A DNA stretch of 64,000 nt from Sandaracinus amylolyticus (lineage in GTDB: Bacteria; Myxococcota_A; Polyangia; Polyangiales; Sandaracinaceae), in the NCBI RefSeq assembly GCF_021631985.1, contig NZ_CP070225.1, forward strand, positions 8,308,001 through 8,372,000, given 5' to 3'. Below the pieces are notes generated by a model. That model saw only the letters and a list, made by a program, of their open reading frames with translations. It did no database searches and had not been told where the DNA came from. Positions 9,205-17,652 of this stretch are shown one piece after another. A program made the translations under genes and the position numbers. Each line of letters begins with the position of its first letter. Position 1 is the stretch's first letter.

Positions 9205-10647
9205 TCAGCCGCGCAGCGCGAGGATCGCCGCGAGGACCACGATCGCCGCCAGCGCCGCGAGCGCGATCCACCGCCCTCGACGGTCGTGCATCACCGGCAG
9301 CGACTGCGTCGTCTTCGCCGCCGGTGCGTCCTCGGCGAACGTCGCGAGCTCGTCGGCCAGCGCCCGCACCGAGGGGAAGCGCGCGTCGGGGCGCCGCTCG
9401 AGGCAGCGCAGGATCACGCGCTCGAGCGCGTCGGGGATCTCGGGGCGCCTCGCGCGCGGCGCCCGCATCCGTCCCACCAGGACGTTCGCGTAGACCTGCG
9501 CGGTCGTGGTCCCGGCATACGGCACCGCGCCCGTGAGCAGCTCGTAGAGGATCACCCCGAGCGACCACACCTCGCTGCGCGCCTCGGCCCGCGATCGATC
9601 CTCGAGCTGCTCGGGCGCCAGGTAGCGCGGCGCCGCGCGCGCGATCCCGAGGTCCATCACCTTCACGCGCGATCGCCCGTCGGGCTCCTCCGCGCAGAAC
9701 AAGCTCGCGGGCTCGAGGTCGCGGTGCGCGATCCCGAGCTGGTGCGCCGCGTCGATCCCCTCGCACGCCTGCCGCACGAGGCTCGCCGCGTGACGCACGC
9801 CCAAGGGCTCTCGCGACTCGCGTAGCAGTGTCTCGACGTCGCGCCCGATCAGGCGCTCCGTCACGACGTAGGGCGCGCCGCTCGCCAGCTGCCCGACGTC
9901 GCGCACCTTCGCGACGTGCGCGCTCTCGACGCGCATCCGCGCGCGCGCGTCGCGCACGACGCGATCACGCGCCTCGCGATCACCTCCCAGCGTGGGCAGC
10001 ACGACGTGGATCGTCACGTCCTCGCGCTTCCGCAGATCGCGCGCCGCGACGACGATCGCCGCCGCGCGATCGCCGATCATCTCGTCGATGCGATAGCGCC
10101 CGTCGAGCGGCGATCCCGCGCGCTCCTCCGCGCGCTCGGGCGATCCGAGCGTCTTGCGCAGCTCGAGCTCGGACGCCGTCCGTCGCGCGAGGATCGACAG
10201 CGCATCGAGCTGCGACGGCGCGAGATCGCGCGGCACCCGATCGAGCACGCAGAGCGTGCCCACGCGCGCTCCGTCCGCGAGCTCCAGCGGCACGCCCGCG
10301 TAGAAGCGGACGAAGGGCTCGCCGAGCACCAGGGGGCTCGTCTGGAAGCGTGGGTCACGCGTGGTGTCGCGCACCACCAGCATCGGCGCGTCGGGCTCGA
10401 TCGCGTGCGTGCAGAACGAGATCTCGCGCGGCGTCTCGCGCGCGGTCACGCCGACGCGCGCCTTGAACCACTGCCGCTCCGCATCGACGAGCGTGATCAG
10501 CGCCATCGGTGTGCCGCACAGCTGCGCCGCGAGGCCGGCGAGGTCGTCGAACGTCGGCTCGGGCGGAGTGTCGAGCACATCGAGCGCGACCAGCGCCGCG
10601 ACGCGCCCACGCTCTTCCTGCTGCGGACCACGACTCGTGCTCAACAT
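9205..10647 (-). CDS. GAF domain fused to a degenerate kinase (pseudokinase), C-terminal membrane anchor
   Basis: 480-residue protein. Residues about 12-170 form a GAF domain of the type that starts with ALDVLDTPPEPTFDDL and contains WFKARVG. Residues about 185-435 have a Ser/Thr kinase fold, but key residues are lost. The glycine loop is absent (MIGDRAAAIVV). The ATP-binding Lys of VAIK is His214. HRDLKPxN reads HRDLEPAS (Glu312, Ser315). DFG is DLG, and the activation loop is very short, with APE only about 12 residues after DLG. ATP transfer is therefore unlikely. A transmembrane helix (about 460-478) ends the protein with almost nothing after it, as in tail-anchored proteins. It is probably a ligand-sensing scaffold. 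The propeller lipoprotein gene follows in the same operon. Confidence 0.85.
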   Translation of the reverse strand: MLSTSRGPQQEERGRVAALVALDVLDTPPEPTFDDLAGLAAQLCGTPMALITLVDAERQWFKARVGVTARETPREISFCTHAIEPDAPMLVVRDTTRDPRFQTSPLVLGEPFVRFYAGVPLELADGARVGTLCVLDRVPRDLAPSQLDALSILARRTASELELRKTLGSPERAEERAGSPLDGRYRIDEMIGDRAAAIVVAARDLRKREDVTIHVVLPTLGGDREARDRVVRDARARMRVESAHVAKVRDVGQLASGAPYVVTERLIGRDVETLLRESREPLGVRHAASLVRQACEGIDAAHQLGIAHRDLEPASLFCAEEPDGRSRVKVMDLGIARAAPRYLAPEQLEDRSRAEARSEVWSLGVILYELLTGAVPYAGTTTAQVYANVLVGRMRAPRARRPEIPDALERVILRCLERRPDARFPSVRALADELATFAEDAPAAKTTQSLPVMHDRRGRWIALAALAAIVVLAAILALRG

Positions 10648-10812
10648 CGATCACCGTCGGGCGCAGGTCTCATCGTCCCGAGGAACACGACGGCAACCCT
10701 AGCGTAGATCGCGCGACGTCCGGGCCCGCGGCGCGGCGCATCCCTGTCGGGGATCCTCCCGACGGACCTCGCGCACGCCGTCGTGGATCCTGGCTCCCCG
10801 GGAAAGCGAGTC

Positions 10813-11016
10813 ATGTCGGGTCCGATCGAACGCAGGAGGCAGCGTCAGGAACGCACGACGGAGCCCGAGATCCCCGCGCGAGGCAGCAGCTCCGCACCCC
10901 CGCCCGAGCGCAAGCGGGAGAGCGGCGTGAGGCGCGCGCGCCGCAAGCGGGACCCGGTTGTCGAAGAGCTCGTCGAGTCAAAGACGCGCCGCGATCCGCG
11001 ACGCGAGGAAGGTTGA
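10813..11016 (+). CDS. Small basic protein, hypothetical
   Basis: Predicted 67-residue protein, extremely rich in Arg, Glu and Pro, with no hydrophobic core and probably disordered. I recognise no family. Support for a real gene: GGGAAAG lies at a good distance before the ATG at 10813, third codon positions are mostly G or C, and a second small gene with its own ribosome binding site follows eight bases after the stop. An upstream in-frame start at 10783 lacks such a site. In high-GC DNA a spurious frame of this size is possible. Confidence 0.42.
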   Translation: MSGPIERRRQRQERTTEPEIPARGSSSAPPPERKRESGVRRARRKRDPVVEELVESKTRRDPRREEG

Positions 11017-11024
11017 GCGCACCG

Positions 11025-11276
11025 ATGCCCCAGCCGCGACGAACGCCCACGCGAGACCCCTCGCGCGATCGCGACCCGCATCATCGTTCCCCGATCCGCC
11101 CGGTCGAGGGCGGCACCACGATCCACGGCCGCGTGCGCGACACCGTGCCCGACGGCCCTCCGGCTCGCCCCGCGCGCCCGACGACCAAGAGCGGCATGCG
11201 CCCCCGCCGCGCCCGCGGCGGCGTCACCGAGATCGACGCCAGCTCGCACGGCAACGACCCGCGCCGCGAGCGGTGA
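11025..11276 (+). CDS. Small basic protein, hypothetical
   Basis: Predicted 83-residue protein rich in Arg, Pro and Gly, likely disordered, with no recognised family. CGAGGAAGG precedes the ATG at a plausible distance. The gene starts eight bases after the preceding small basic gene, so the pair looks like a small operon. The centre (VEGGTTIHGRVRDTV) is less repetitive than the rest. It ends just before a tandem repeat and the convergent nadB gene. Confidence 0.45.
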   Translation: MPQPRRTPTRDPSRDRDPHHRSPIRPVEGGTTIHGRVRDTVPDGPPARPARPTTKSGMRPRRARGGVTEIDASSHGNDPRRER

Positions 11277-11280
11277 GACC

Positions 11281-11324
11281 CCGAGTCGCACCGGTGAGAC
11301 TCCCGAGTCGCACCGGTGAAACTC
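11281..11324. repeat. Tandem duplication of a 22-bp unit
   Basis: Two adjacent copies of a 22-base unit beginning CCGAGTCGCACCGGTGA lie at 11281-11302 and 11303-11324, differing at one base. A partial third copy seems to end just before, at the stop of the upstream gene. The repeat fills the gap between two convergent genes. Confidence 0.8.
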
Positions 11325-11331
11325 GCGACGT

Positions 11332-12963
11332 TCACCGCGCGGCGAGGTGCCCGGGCTCGCCCTTCACGATGCGCGTGTCGCGCGCCTGCGCGGGATCGGC
11401 CTCGGGGTGATCGATGTTGAAGTGCAGCCCGCGGCTCTCGCGGCGCACCGTCGCGCACGACACGATCATCTCCGCGACGTCCGCGATGTTCCGCAGCTCG
11501 AGCAGATCGAGCGTGACGAGGTGCTCCCAGTAGTACTCGCGGATCTCGTCCTTCAGGAGCGCGATGCGCCGCGCCGCGCGCCGCAGCCGGCGATCGCTGC
11601 GCACGATGCCGACGTAGTTCCACATGAAGCGCCGCAGCTCGTCCCAGTTCTGCGTGACCACGACCGCTTCGTCGCTCGGCGCGGCCTCGCCCACGTCCCA
11701 CTCGGGCACGTCGGGGAAGCGCGTCTCGGTGCGGGCCCCCGCGAGCGCGCGCGCCGCGCGATGCCCGTAGACCAGCCCCTCGAGCAGCGAATTCGACGCG
11801 AGACGGTTCGCGCCGTGGAGGCCCGAGCACGTGACCTCGCCGATCGCCCACAGCCCCGGCACGGTCGAGCGCCCGTCGAGATCGACCACGACGCCGCCGC
11901 ACATGTAGTGGGCCGCGGGCACCACCGGGATCGGCTGCACCGCCATGTCGATGCCGAACTTGAGGCACTCCTCGTAGATGTTCGGGAAGCGCTCGCGCAG
12001 GTACGACGCGTTCTTGTGCGTCATGTCGAGCATCACGTGCTCGGCGCCGGTCCGCTTCATCTCGAAGTCGATCGCGCGCGCGACCACGTCGCGTGGCGCG
12101 AGATCCTTCATGTCGTGGTGACGCGCCATGAACGCGTCGCCGTTGGCGAGACGAAGGATGCCGCCCTCGCCGCGCAGCGCCTCGCTGATGAGGAACGACT
12201 TCGCCGCGGGGTGGAACAGGCAGGTCGGGTGGAACTGGAAGAACTCCATGTTCGAGACCAGCGCGCCCGCGCGATACGCCATCGCGACCCCGTCGCCGGT
12301 CGCGACGTCGGGGTTCGACGTGTAGAGGTAGACCTTCCCCGCGCCGCCGGTCGCGAGCACGGTCGCGCGCGCCGCGATCGTGTGCACCGCGCCCGCGACG
12401 TGATCGAGCACGTACGCGCCCGCGACGAGGTGCGGCCCGCCGTGCTTCGAGAGATCGATCAGGTCGATCGCCATGTGGCTCTCGAGCACGCGGATGCTCG
12501 GGTTGGCGCGCACCGCTTCGACGAGCGCGCGCTGCACCTCGCGCCCGGTCACGTCGCCCGCGTGCACCACGCGGCGCGCGGTGTGCCCGCCCTCGCGCGT
12601 GAGATCGAGCGGCATCGCGCCGGTTTCGTCGACCGAGCCCGAGTAGCCCACCGCCGCGTCGAACTGCGCGCCGAGCGCGATGAGCTCGCGGATGCGCGCC
12701 GGCCCGTCGCGCACGACCATCTCGACGACCTCGGGCTTGCTGAGCCCGTAGCCCACCCGGAGCGTGTCCCCCGCATGGGCCTCGAAGCTGTCGTGCGCCG
12801 GGTCCATCACCGCGGCGATGCCGCCTTGCGCCCAGTTCGTGTTCGAGTCCGAGAGCGCACGTTTCGTGACGACGATCACCTGGCCGTGCTTGGCCGCCTC
12901 GAGCGCGAACGTGAGCCCGGCGACACCGCTGCCGAGCACGAGGAAGTCACACGAGATTCGCAT
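11332..12963 (-). CDS. nadB: L-aspartate oxidase
   Basis: 543-residue flavoenzyme that oxidises L-aspartate to iminoaspartate, the first step of NAD synthesis from aspartate. The N-terminus carries the FAD-binding GSGVAGL motif (about 11-17). NTNWAQGGIAAV, EGGHTARRVVHAGD and the GLHGANRLASNSLLEGLVYG segment near 390 are all typical of NadB. A helical C-terminal domain follows. The length matches the family (E. coli about 540). The partner nadA is not in the window, so the gene stands alone. The ATG start at 12963 places the dinucleotide fold at residue 5, as in relatives. Confidence 0.96.
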   Translation of the reverse strand: MRISCDFLVLGSGVAGLTFALEAAKHGQVIVVTKRALSDSNTNWAQGGIAAVMDPAHDSFEAHAGDTLRVGYGLSKPEVVEMVVRDGPARIRELIALGAQFDAAVGYSGSVDETGAMPLDLTREGGHTARRVVHAGDVTGREVQRALVEAVRANPSIRVLESHMAIDLIDLSKHGGPHLVAGAYVLDHVAGAVHTIAARATVLATGGAGKVYLYTSNPDVATGDGVAMAYRAGALVSNMEFFQFHPTCLFHPAAKSFLISEALRGEGGILRLANGDAFMARHHDMKDLAPRDVVARAIDFEMKRTGAEHVMLDMTHKNASYLRERFPNIYEECLKFGIDMAVQPIPVVPAAHYMCGGVVVDLDGRSTVPGLWAIGEVTCSGLHGANRLASNSLLEGLVYGHRAARALAGARTETRFPDVPEWDVGEAAPSDEAVVVTQNWDELRRFMWNYVGIVRSDRRLRRAARRIALLKDEIREYYWEHLVTLDLLELRNIADVAEMIVSCATVRRESRGLHFNIDHPEADPAQARDTRIVKGEPGHLAAR

Positions 12964-13093
12964 GGGGGTTGCAGCCTACCCTAGGGCCGAGGCGCGCCAA
13001 GGTCGCGTGGCCCAGGAATAGCTCGGTCCACGCGCTCCGTTCTCTGGCCTGCTCGCGCGTGGCCGGATACCCTCGATCGGTCGTTCACGAAAG

Positions 13094-13741
13094 ATGCGTC
13101 GCTCGATCCTCGCTGCCGTCGCGCTGATCCTCGCGATCACCGTCGTGCCCGTCGCCGCGCCAACGTCCGCGCGCGCCGACATCTACACCTACACCGACGA
13201 GAACGGCGTCATCCATTTCACGAACACGCCGCCGCGACGACGTCGCGGCGTGCGCGTCGCCATCCGCGCCCGCGAGCCGCGGCCCGACGACGCACCGCGC
13301 GCCTCGATGGGACCGCGCGACACGTCCCCCGAGCGCTACCGCCGCTACGACGCCTTCATCCGCGAGGCCGCCGCGCTCTACCGCCTGCCCGAGGCGTTCA
13401 TCCGCGCGGTCATCCGCGTCGAGAGCGACTACAACGTCGGCGTCGTCTCGCGCGTCGGCGCGCAGGGCCTGATGCAGCTCATGCCCGGGACCGCCGCCGG
13501 CATGGGCGTGCGCGACGCGTTCGATCCCCGCCAGAACATCCTCGGCGGCGCGCGCTACCTGCGCATCCTCGCCAACGACTTCTCGGGCGATCTCATCCTC
13601 ACGATCGCCGCCTACAACGCGGGCCCCGGCGCGGTGCAGCGCCACCGCGGCGTGCCTCCGTACGACGAGACGCAGCGTTACGTGCAGCGCGTGCTCGGTT
13701 GGTACTGGCAGTACCTGCAGGCCGAGAGCGCGTCGCGGTGA
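13094..13741 (+). CDS. Lytic transglycosylase (SLT domain) with DUF4124
   Basis: 215-residue exported murein lytic enzyme. A signal peptide (about 1-28, ending SARA) is followed by a short DUF4124 segment (DIYTYTDENGVIHFTN). An Arg-rich linker leads to the SLT domain (about 85-205), with IRVESDYN supplying the catalytic Glu, then GAQGLMQLMPGTA and AAYNAGPGAV. Such enzymes cleave peptidoglycan glycan strands to give 1,6-anhydro ends in the periplasm. The stop codon overlaps the GTG start of the next small gene, so the two are probably translated together. Confidence 0.93.
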   Translation: MRRSILAAVALILAITVVPVAAPTSARADIYTYTDENGVIHFTNTPPRRRRGVRVAIRAREPRPDDAPRASMGPRDTSPERYRRYDAFIREAAALYRLPEAFIRAVIRVESDYNVGVVSRVGAQGLMQLMPGTAAGMGVRDAFDPRQNILGGARYLRILANDFSGDLILTIAAYNAGPGAVQRHRGVPPYDETQRYVQRVLGWYWQYLQAESASR

Positions 13742-13983
13742 CGTCTCGGATCTTCCTGCTCGCGTTCGCGCTCGCCGGCATGTGCACCTCGCCCTATTCG
13801 AGCCGCATCCGCGCTCAGCACGCCCAGGAGTTCGGCTGCCAGGAGCGCTGGGTCCAGGTCCAGGAGACCGACGTCGAGGGGCGGTGGACCGCGACCGGCT
13901 GCGGATTCCGCAGCGAGTGGGCCTGCCAGGAGCGCGCGTGCCGGATGCGCGACTCCGGAAGTTACGGCGTCGACGCGCCCTGA
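13738..13983 (+). CDS. Small secreted Cys-containing protein, hypothetical
   Basis: Predicted 81-residue protein whose GTG start overlaps the stop of the lytic transglycosylase gene. A hydrophobic N-terminal segment (FLLAFALAGMC) could be a signal peptide; the cysteine after it is in a poor lipobox context. The mature part has four further cysteines (FGCQERW, GCGF, WACQERACR), with CQER occurring twice, suggesting two disulfides in the periplasm. I recognise no family. Its tight coupling suggests a role with the transglycosylase, but this is inference. Confidence 0.6.
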   Translation: MTSRIFLLAFALAGMCTSPYSSRIRAQHAQEFGCQERWVQVQETDVEGRWTATGCGFRSEWACQERACRMRDSGSYGVDAP

Positions 13984-14007
13984 CGCGGCGGCCATCATCC
14001 TCGCGTC

Positions 14008-15126
14008 ATGGGTGGGGCCAGGCGAGGGTGCGGGATCGTGCTGGGCGCGATCGTGGTCGCGCTGACCGCGGGGATCTGCGCGTACGTGTGGCTCTATCAG
14101 ATCGATCGTGTCGTCGGCACGTTCGGCACGTACGCGCTCGACGAGGGGCACGTGCTGGTCGCGCATCGACTGCGCACCGGCTGGCTCTGGTGGGAGCCCT
14201 CGGCCGAGCTCGAGGTGCGCGACCCGCGCGGCGCGAGCCTGTGGACGGTCACCGTCCACTCGTCGCACCACGAGATCGGGCTCTTCGCGCGCGACGGCGA
14301 GATCATCGTGGTGCCCGACGGCGACGACTCGCTCGTGGTGCTCATGGTCGACAACGGCCTGCGCCTCTTCGACACGCCGTCCCGCGGATCGCTGGTGCGG
14401 GTGCGCGACCTCGGCGACGTCGTGCTCCTCACCGAGCGCGACGAGTCCTCGTTCACCACCGCGATCCGCGCCCTCGATCGCGTCACCGGCGCGACCCGCT
14501 GGACCCACGCCGACGTGCACTACGCGTCGTACGACGATCCCCACGGCAACGAGCTCGGCGCGTTCGGCGCGGCGGAGATCCAGATCGGGAACGATCTGCT
14601 CGATCGCGTGAGCGGGACGCGGCGCGAGCCGATCGATGCGCGCGCGTGGTGCCGCACCGATCACGACGCGGTGTGGATCGCGCCCGACGGAGCGGTCCGG
14701 CGGCGCGCCCCGGGCGGTGAGCCCGCGACCGTCGTGCCCCGCGGCGCGTGGGACATCGTGCGCTGCGCCGGCGACGCCGAGACGCTGCTGATCGTGCTCT
14801 CGCGCCGTCGCGGCCGCGCGATCCCGAGCGCGACGCCGCGAGCGAGCGAGCCCGGGCTCGTGCCGGTCGCGATCGGCGATCTCCGCGATGGCGACGACAC
14901 GGTGGTCCTCGCGCTCGCGCCCGATCACGCGCTGCGCTGGGCGCGGGTGATCACCGGCGACGCGGCGAGCGTGTGCCTGCCGGTCGGTGCGCCGGCGGGC
15001 GTGTGGCGCGTGGACTTCTGGGACGTCGCGCGCGCCCCGCTGGGGATCGAGCTCGCGACCGGCGGGCTCGCGAGCGCGCCGAGCGGCGCGCGCTGCGTGT
15101 TCTACGAGCACTTCCCCGAAGGCTGA
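14008..15126 (+). CDS. Membrane-anchored beta-propeller-like protein
   Basis: 372-residue protein with one N-terminal transmembrane helix (about 8-30, ending CAYVWLYQ) and a large beta-rich extracytoplasmic part. Segments such as IRALDRVTGATRWTH and LVVLMVDNGLRLFD resemble PQQ-like propeller blades, in which values are compared or displayed. No enzyme motif is seen. It is a diverged paralogue of the gene at 34734-35777: both have the helix followed by YxWL, then a Val-rich strand, the WxP-x-ELEV motif and TGATRW/SGVARW blades. Function unknown. It lies 24 bases after the small secreted protein gene. Confidence 0.7.
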   Translation: MGGARRGCGIVLGAIVVALTAGICAYVWLYQIDRVVGTFGTYALDEGHVLVAHRLRTGWLWWEPSAELEVRDPRGASLWTVTVHSSHHEIGLFARDGEIIVVPDGDDSLVVLMVDNGLRLFDTPSRGSLVRVRDLGDVVLLTERDESSFTTAIRALDRVTGATRWTHADVHYASYDDPHGNELGAFGAAEIQIGNDLLDRVSGTRREPIDARAWCRTDHDAVWIAPDGAVRRRAPGGEPATVVPRGAWDIVRCAGDAETLLIVLSRRRGRAIPSATPRASEPGLVPVAIGDLRDGDDTVVLALAPDHALRWARVITGDAASVCLPVGAPAGVWRVDFWDVARAPLGIELATGGLASAPSGARCVFYEHFPEG

Positions 15127-15193
15127 GCGCACAGCGACGGCGCAATGCTCCGCCGGCCCGCGGGCTTTTTCGCGGCGCGGCCGGCGCACGTGC

Positions 15194-15238
15194 TTGACGT
15201 GCGCTCGACCCGCGCGTAACTCAGGCTCGCGTTACGCG
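15194..15238 (+). promoter_or_regulatory. Sigma70-like promoter with operator-like inverted repeat
   Basis: TTGACG at 15194-15199, a 17-base spacer and TAACTC at 15217-15222 form a plausible promoter for the CBM21 lipoprotein gene. The perfect inverted repeat CGCGTAAC (15213-15220) / GTTACGCG (15231-15238), with a ten-base spacer, overlaps the -10 element and could bind a dimeric repressor. The cognate regulator is unknown. Confidence 0.5.
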
Positions 15239-15291
15239 ACGTCGCGCCGGTGGTGGGCCGCGTCCGCGTCGGGGATCAGGGGAGGACGGCG

Positions 15292-17241
15292 ATGTCGATC
15301 GAACGTGCGCGGCTCACCGCCGCGCGGTGGGTGTCGTGTTGCCTCGCGCTCGCGCTGAGCGCGTGCGCGGGGACGGATCGCGGCGCGGACCTCGAGGTCG
15401 CGGCGATCGCCGAGGACGAGCAACGCGCGAGCGCGGTCTACGTCCTCGAGACCGGCCACTGGAGCCAGTACGTCTATCACGGCATCACGCGCGAGAGCTT
15501 CTGGGTCGACCTCGCGGTGCGCAACGACGCCTACGCGAAGGAGGTCGGCATCCTCTGGACGACCGATCGCTGGATCACCTCGCAGCGCGCGATCGCGGTC
15601 TACGAGGGCACGTTGCCCGACGGGCGCGAGCGCTGGGGCGTCGACGTGCGCGACTTCGCGACGCGCGGCTGGGGCCGCGAGCCCGAGGTCGAATTCGCGG
15701 CGTTCGTCGCGATGAACGGGCAGACGCACTGGTCGCCCTTCCGCAACCACTACGTCTATCGCGGCGTCACCTCGTCGAGCCCGGTGCGCCTGCTCTCGTC
15801 GCGCATCGCGTGGGACGGCTCGGTCGCGTCGCTCGAGGGCACGGTGCGCTCGCTGCGCACCGCGCGTCCGCGCCGCATCTTCGTGCGCTACACGCTCGAC
15901 GGCTGGGCCACCTGGAGCGAGGCCGAGGCGACGCCGAGCGAGGGCGAGCACGCGTTCGCGATCCCGCTCGCGATCGATCCTGCGCGCACCGAGGAGGTGA
16001 TCTTCGCGATCCGTCTCGAGCTCGACGGAGAGAGCGCGTGGGACAACAACGCGGGCGCCGACCATCGGCATCCGCTCGCGCCCGTGGTGCACGCGTCGTT
16101 CGTGAACGCGCCGAGCTACGCGGTCGACGGAGTGCTGGTGCTGATGGGCAACGCGCGCAGCGCGTTCCCGGTGGACGCGGTGCGGGTGCGGCTCGACGAG
16201 GGCGCGTGGGAGTCGCTGCCGCAGGGTGAAGATCTCGCGCGCGGTCTCGCGGCGTTCTCGACGGCGGGCACGTTCCGGCGCGTGCTCGAGACGCGCGGTC
16301 TCGCGGCGGGCCCCCACACGCTCGCGGTCGAGGTGTCGGCGGGGCCCTTCGTGCGCTCGCCCTCGACCCTCACGGTCGACGTCGCGGACGCGCTCGCGTC
16401 GATCGGCTCGCACCGGCTGCCCGAGTCGGATCGCGGCACCGCGTGGGACGTCGATCGGGACCACGACGGTCGTGTGGTCATCGCCTACGACCGCGGCGTC
16501 GCGCGGCTCGACGAGCAGGGCGCGCTCGAGCTCACGTTCGAGCCCTACGACGGACCGGGCCGGTTCGACGACGTCGAGGCGACCACCCAGTACGTCTACG
16601 CGCTCTCGAGCCCGCTCGTCGTGCGCTACGAGGCCGCGACCGGCGCGCTCGATCGCAGCTTCGGCATCGACGGCGCGCTCGATCTCGGCGTGGTGCTGAC
16701 CGGCGAGAACGCGCTCTGCTACGCGTCGCAGATCGCGGCGAGCGACGACGCGCTCTTCGTCACCGACAGCTGCAACGCGCGCGTGCTGCGCCTCACGCCC
16801 GACGGTGTGCTCGACGGCGTGGTCGCGCTCGGAGACGGGCTCGGCTACGCGAACGTGCAGCACCCGGTGCTCGCGACCGACGGCCTCTGGGTCTGGCGCG
16901 AGCGCCATGCGGGCTCGGACTTCGTGCGCGAGCTCGTGTCGATCGACCCGACGTCGCTCGTGGTGCGCACCGTCGTCTCGCTCGATGCGCGGGTCACCCA
17001 GAGCGCGGGCGGGGTCGGCGTGGGCGACGACGCGTTCTGGGTCGTCGCCTACGACGGGATGCTGCTCCAGCTCGATCGCGACGGCGCGCTGCGCGCGGCG
17101 TGGGTCGGTGGCGACATGTACGAGCCGTTGGTGCCCGGGGTGATCAACATCGGGGCCCACGTCGAAGTGTTCGCGGACGGCAGCGCCGAGGTGCTCTCGG
17201 TGCAGACCGCTTCGCTCGAGAGGTTCGCGCCGACTCGTTGA
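15292..17241 (+). CDS. Lipoprotein with two CBM21-like starch-binding domains and a C-terminal propeller
   Basis: 649-residue predicted surface lipoprotein. The signal peptide ends in LSAC (Cys25). Residues about 48-158 form a CBM21-like module (FWVDLAVRNDAYAKEVGILWTTDRW, then VEFAAFVAMNGQTHW). Residues about 165-262 form a second, closer match (RIFVRYTLDGWATW, then FAIRLELDGESAWDNNAG at 238-255). WDNNxG is the hallmark of CBM21, which binds starch or glycogen. Residues about 275-385 are Ig-like. The C-terminus (about 390-649) looks like an NHL/YVTN-type propeller. No glycosidase motif is visible, so this is probably a binding protein. GGGGAGGAC precedes the ATG. A promoter lies upstream and a strong terminator downstream. 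Confidence 0.75.
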   Translation: MSIERARLTAARWVSCCLALALSACAGTDRGADLEVAAIAEDEQRASAVYVLETGHWSQYVYHGITRESFWVDLAVRNDAYAKEVGILWTTDRWITSQRAIAVYEGTLPDGRERWGVDVRDFATRGWGREPEVEFAAFVAMNGQTHWSPFRNHYVYRGVTSSSPVRLLSSRIAWDGSVASLEGTVRSLRTARPRRIFVRYTLDGWATWSEAEATPSEGEHAFAIPLAIDPARTEEVIFAIRLELDGESAWDNNAGADHRHPLAPVVHASFVNAPSYAVDGVLVLMGNARSAFPVDAVRVRLDEGAWESLPQGEDLARGLAAFSTAGTFRRVLETRGLAAGPHTLAVEVSAGPFVRSPSTLTVDVADALASIGSHRLPESDRGTAWDVDRDHDGRVVIAYDRGVARLDEQGALELTFEPYDGPGRFDDVEATTQYVYALSSPLVVRYEAATGALDRSFGIDGALDLGVVLTGENALCYASQIAASDDALFVTDSCNARVLRLTPDGVLDGVVALGDGLGYANVQHPVLATDGLWVWRERHAGSDFVRELVSIDPTSLVVRTVVSLDARVTQSAGGVGVGDDAFWVVAYDGMLLQLDRDGALRAAWVGGDMYEPLVPGVINIGAHVEVFADGSAEVLSVQTASLERFAPTR

Positions 17242-17259
17242 GCGGCGACGCGACACGAC

Positions 17260-17297
17260 GCGGCCGGCGTGGGTCCACACGCCGGCCGCGTCCTTTT
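17260..17297 (+). terminator. Rho-independent terminator after the CBM21 gene
   Basis: A perfect 12-bp stem (17260-17271 with 17278-17289, GCGGCCGGCGTG) with a six-base loop is followed by GTCCTTTTT. It begins 18 bases after the stop codon of the lipoprotein gene. Confidence 0.9.
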
Positions 17298-17355
17298 TCG
17301 TGCGATCGCACGTGCGCCGGCTCCCGCCGTCGGTCATGGACCCCAGCGCGCGACG

Positions 17356-17601
17356 ATGACGTCCTCGGAACGACCCCGCGATCCGCTGCACGGTGTGACG
17401 CTCGCGATGATGCTCGAGCGGCTCGTCGACGAGCTCGGGTGGGACGCGATGGGGCGCGCCGTCGACATCCGCTGCTTCACCCACGAGCCGAGCATCGCCT
17501 CGAGCCTCAAGTTCCTGCGCCGCACGCCGTGGGCACGCGCGAAGGTCGAGGCGCTCTATCTCGACGTGCTCGTCGCGCGCCGTTCGCGGCCGCGCTCCTG
17601 A
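17356..17601 (+). CDS. VF530 family protein (DUF2132)
   Basis: Predicted 81-residue small cytoplasmic protein of the VF530 family. The diagnostic segments are DPLHGVTLAMMLERLV, then GRAVDIRCF and SIASSLKFLRRTPWAR. The family is known mainly from a structure of a Vibrio protein and has been proposed to bind DNA; no firm function is established. I chose the ATG at 17356 because the conserved region starts eight residues later. An earlier frame start would lie within the terminator region of the preceding gene. It is convergent with the flotillin gene. Confidence 0.88.
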   Translation: MTSSERPRDPLHGVTLAMMLERLVDELGWDAMGRAVDIRCFTHEPSIASSLKFLRRTPWARAKVEALYLDVLVARRSRPRS

Positions 17602-17614
17602 CCACGAGGCACGA

Positions 17615-17644
17615 AGCCCCGGCGCGCTCGCGCGCACCGGGGCT
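17615..17644. terminator. Hairpin between convergent genes, possible bidirectional terminator
   Basis: AGCCCCGG (17615-17622) pairs with CCGGGGCT (17637-17644), and GCGC pairs inside, giving a stem of about 12 bp. It lies between the stops of the VF530 and flotillin genes. No T-run follows on either strand, so termination is inferred from position only. Confidence 0.45.
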
Positions 17645-17652
17645 CCGCTCGT

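Noticed and set aside
15150-15175. GCCCGCGGGC followed by TTTTT after the propeller gene as terminator
   Set aside because: The palindrome gives only a three-bp stem once a loop is allowed, too weak for a confident call.
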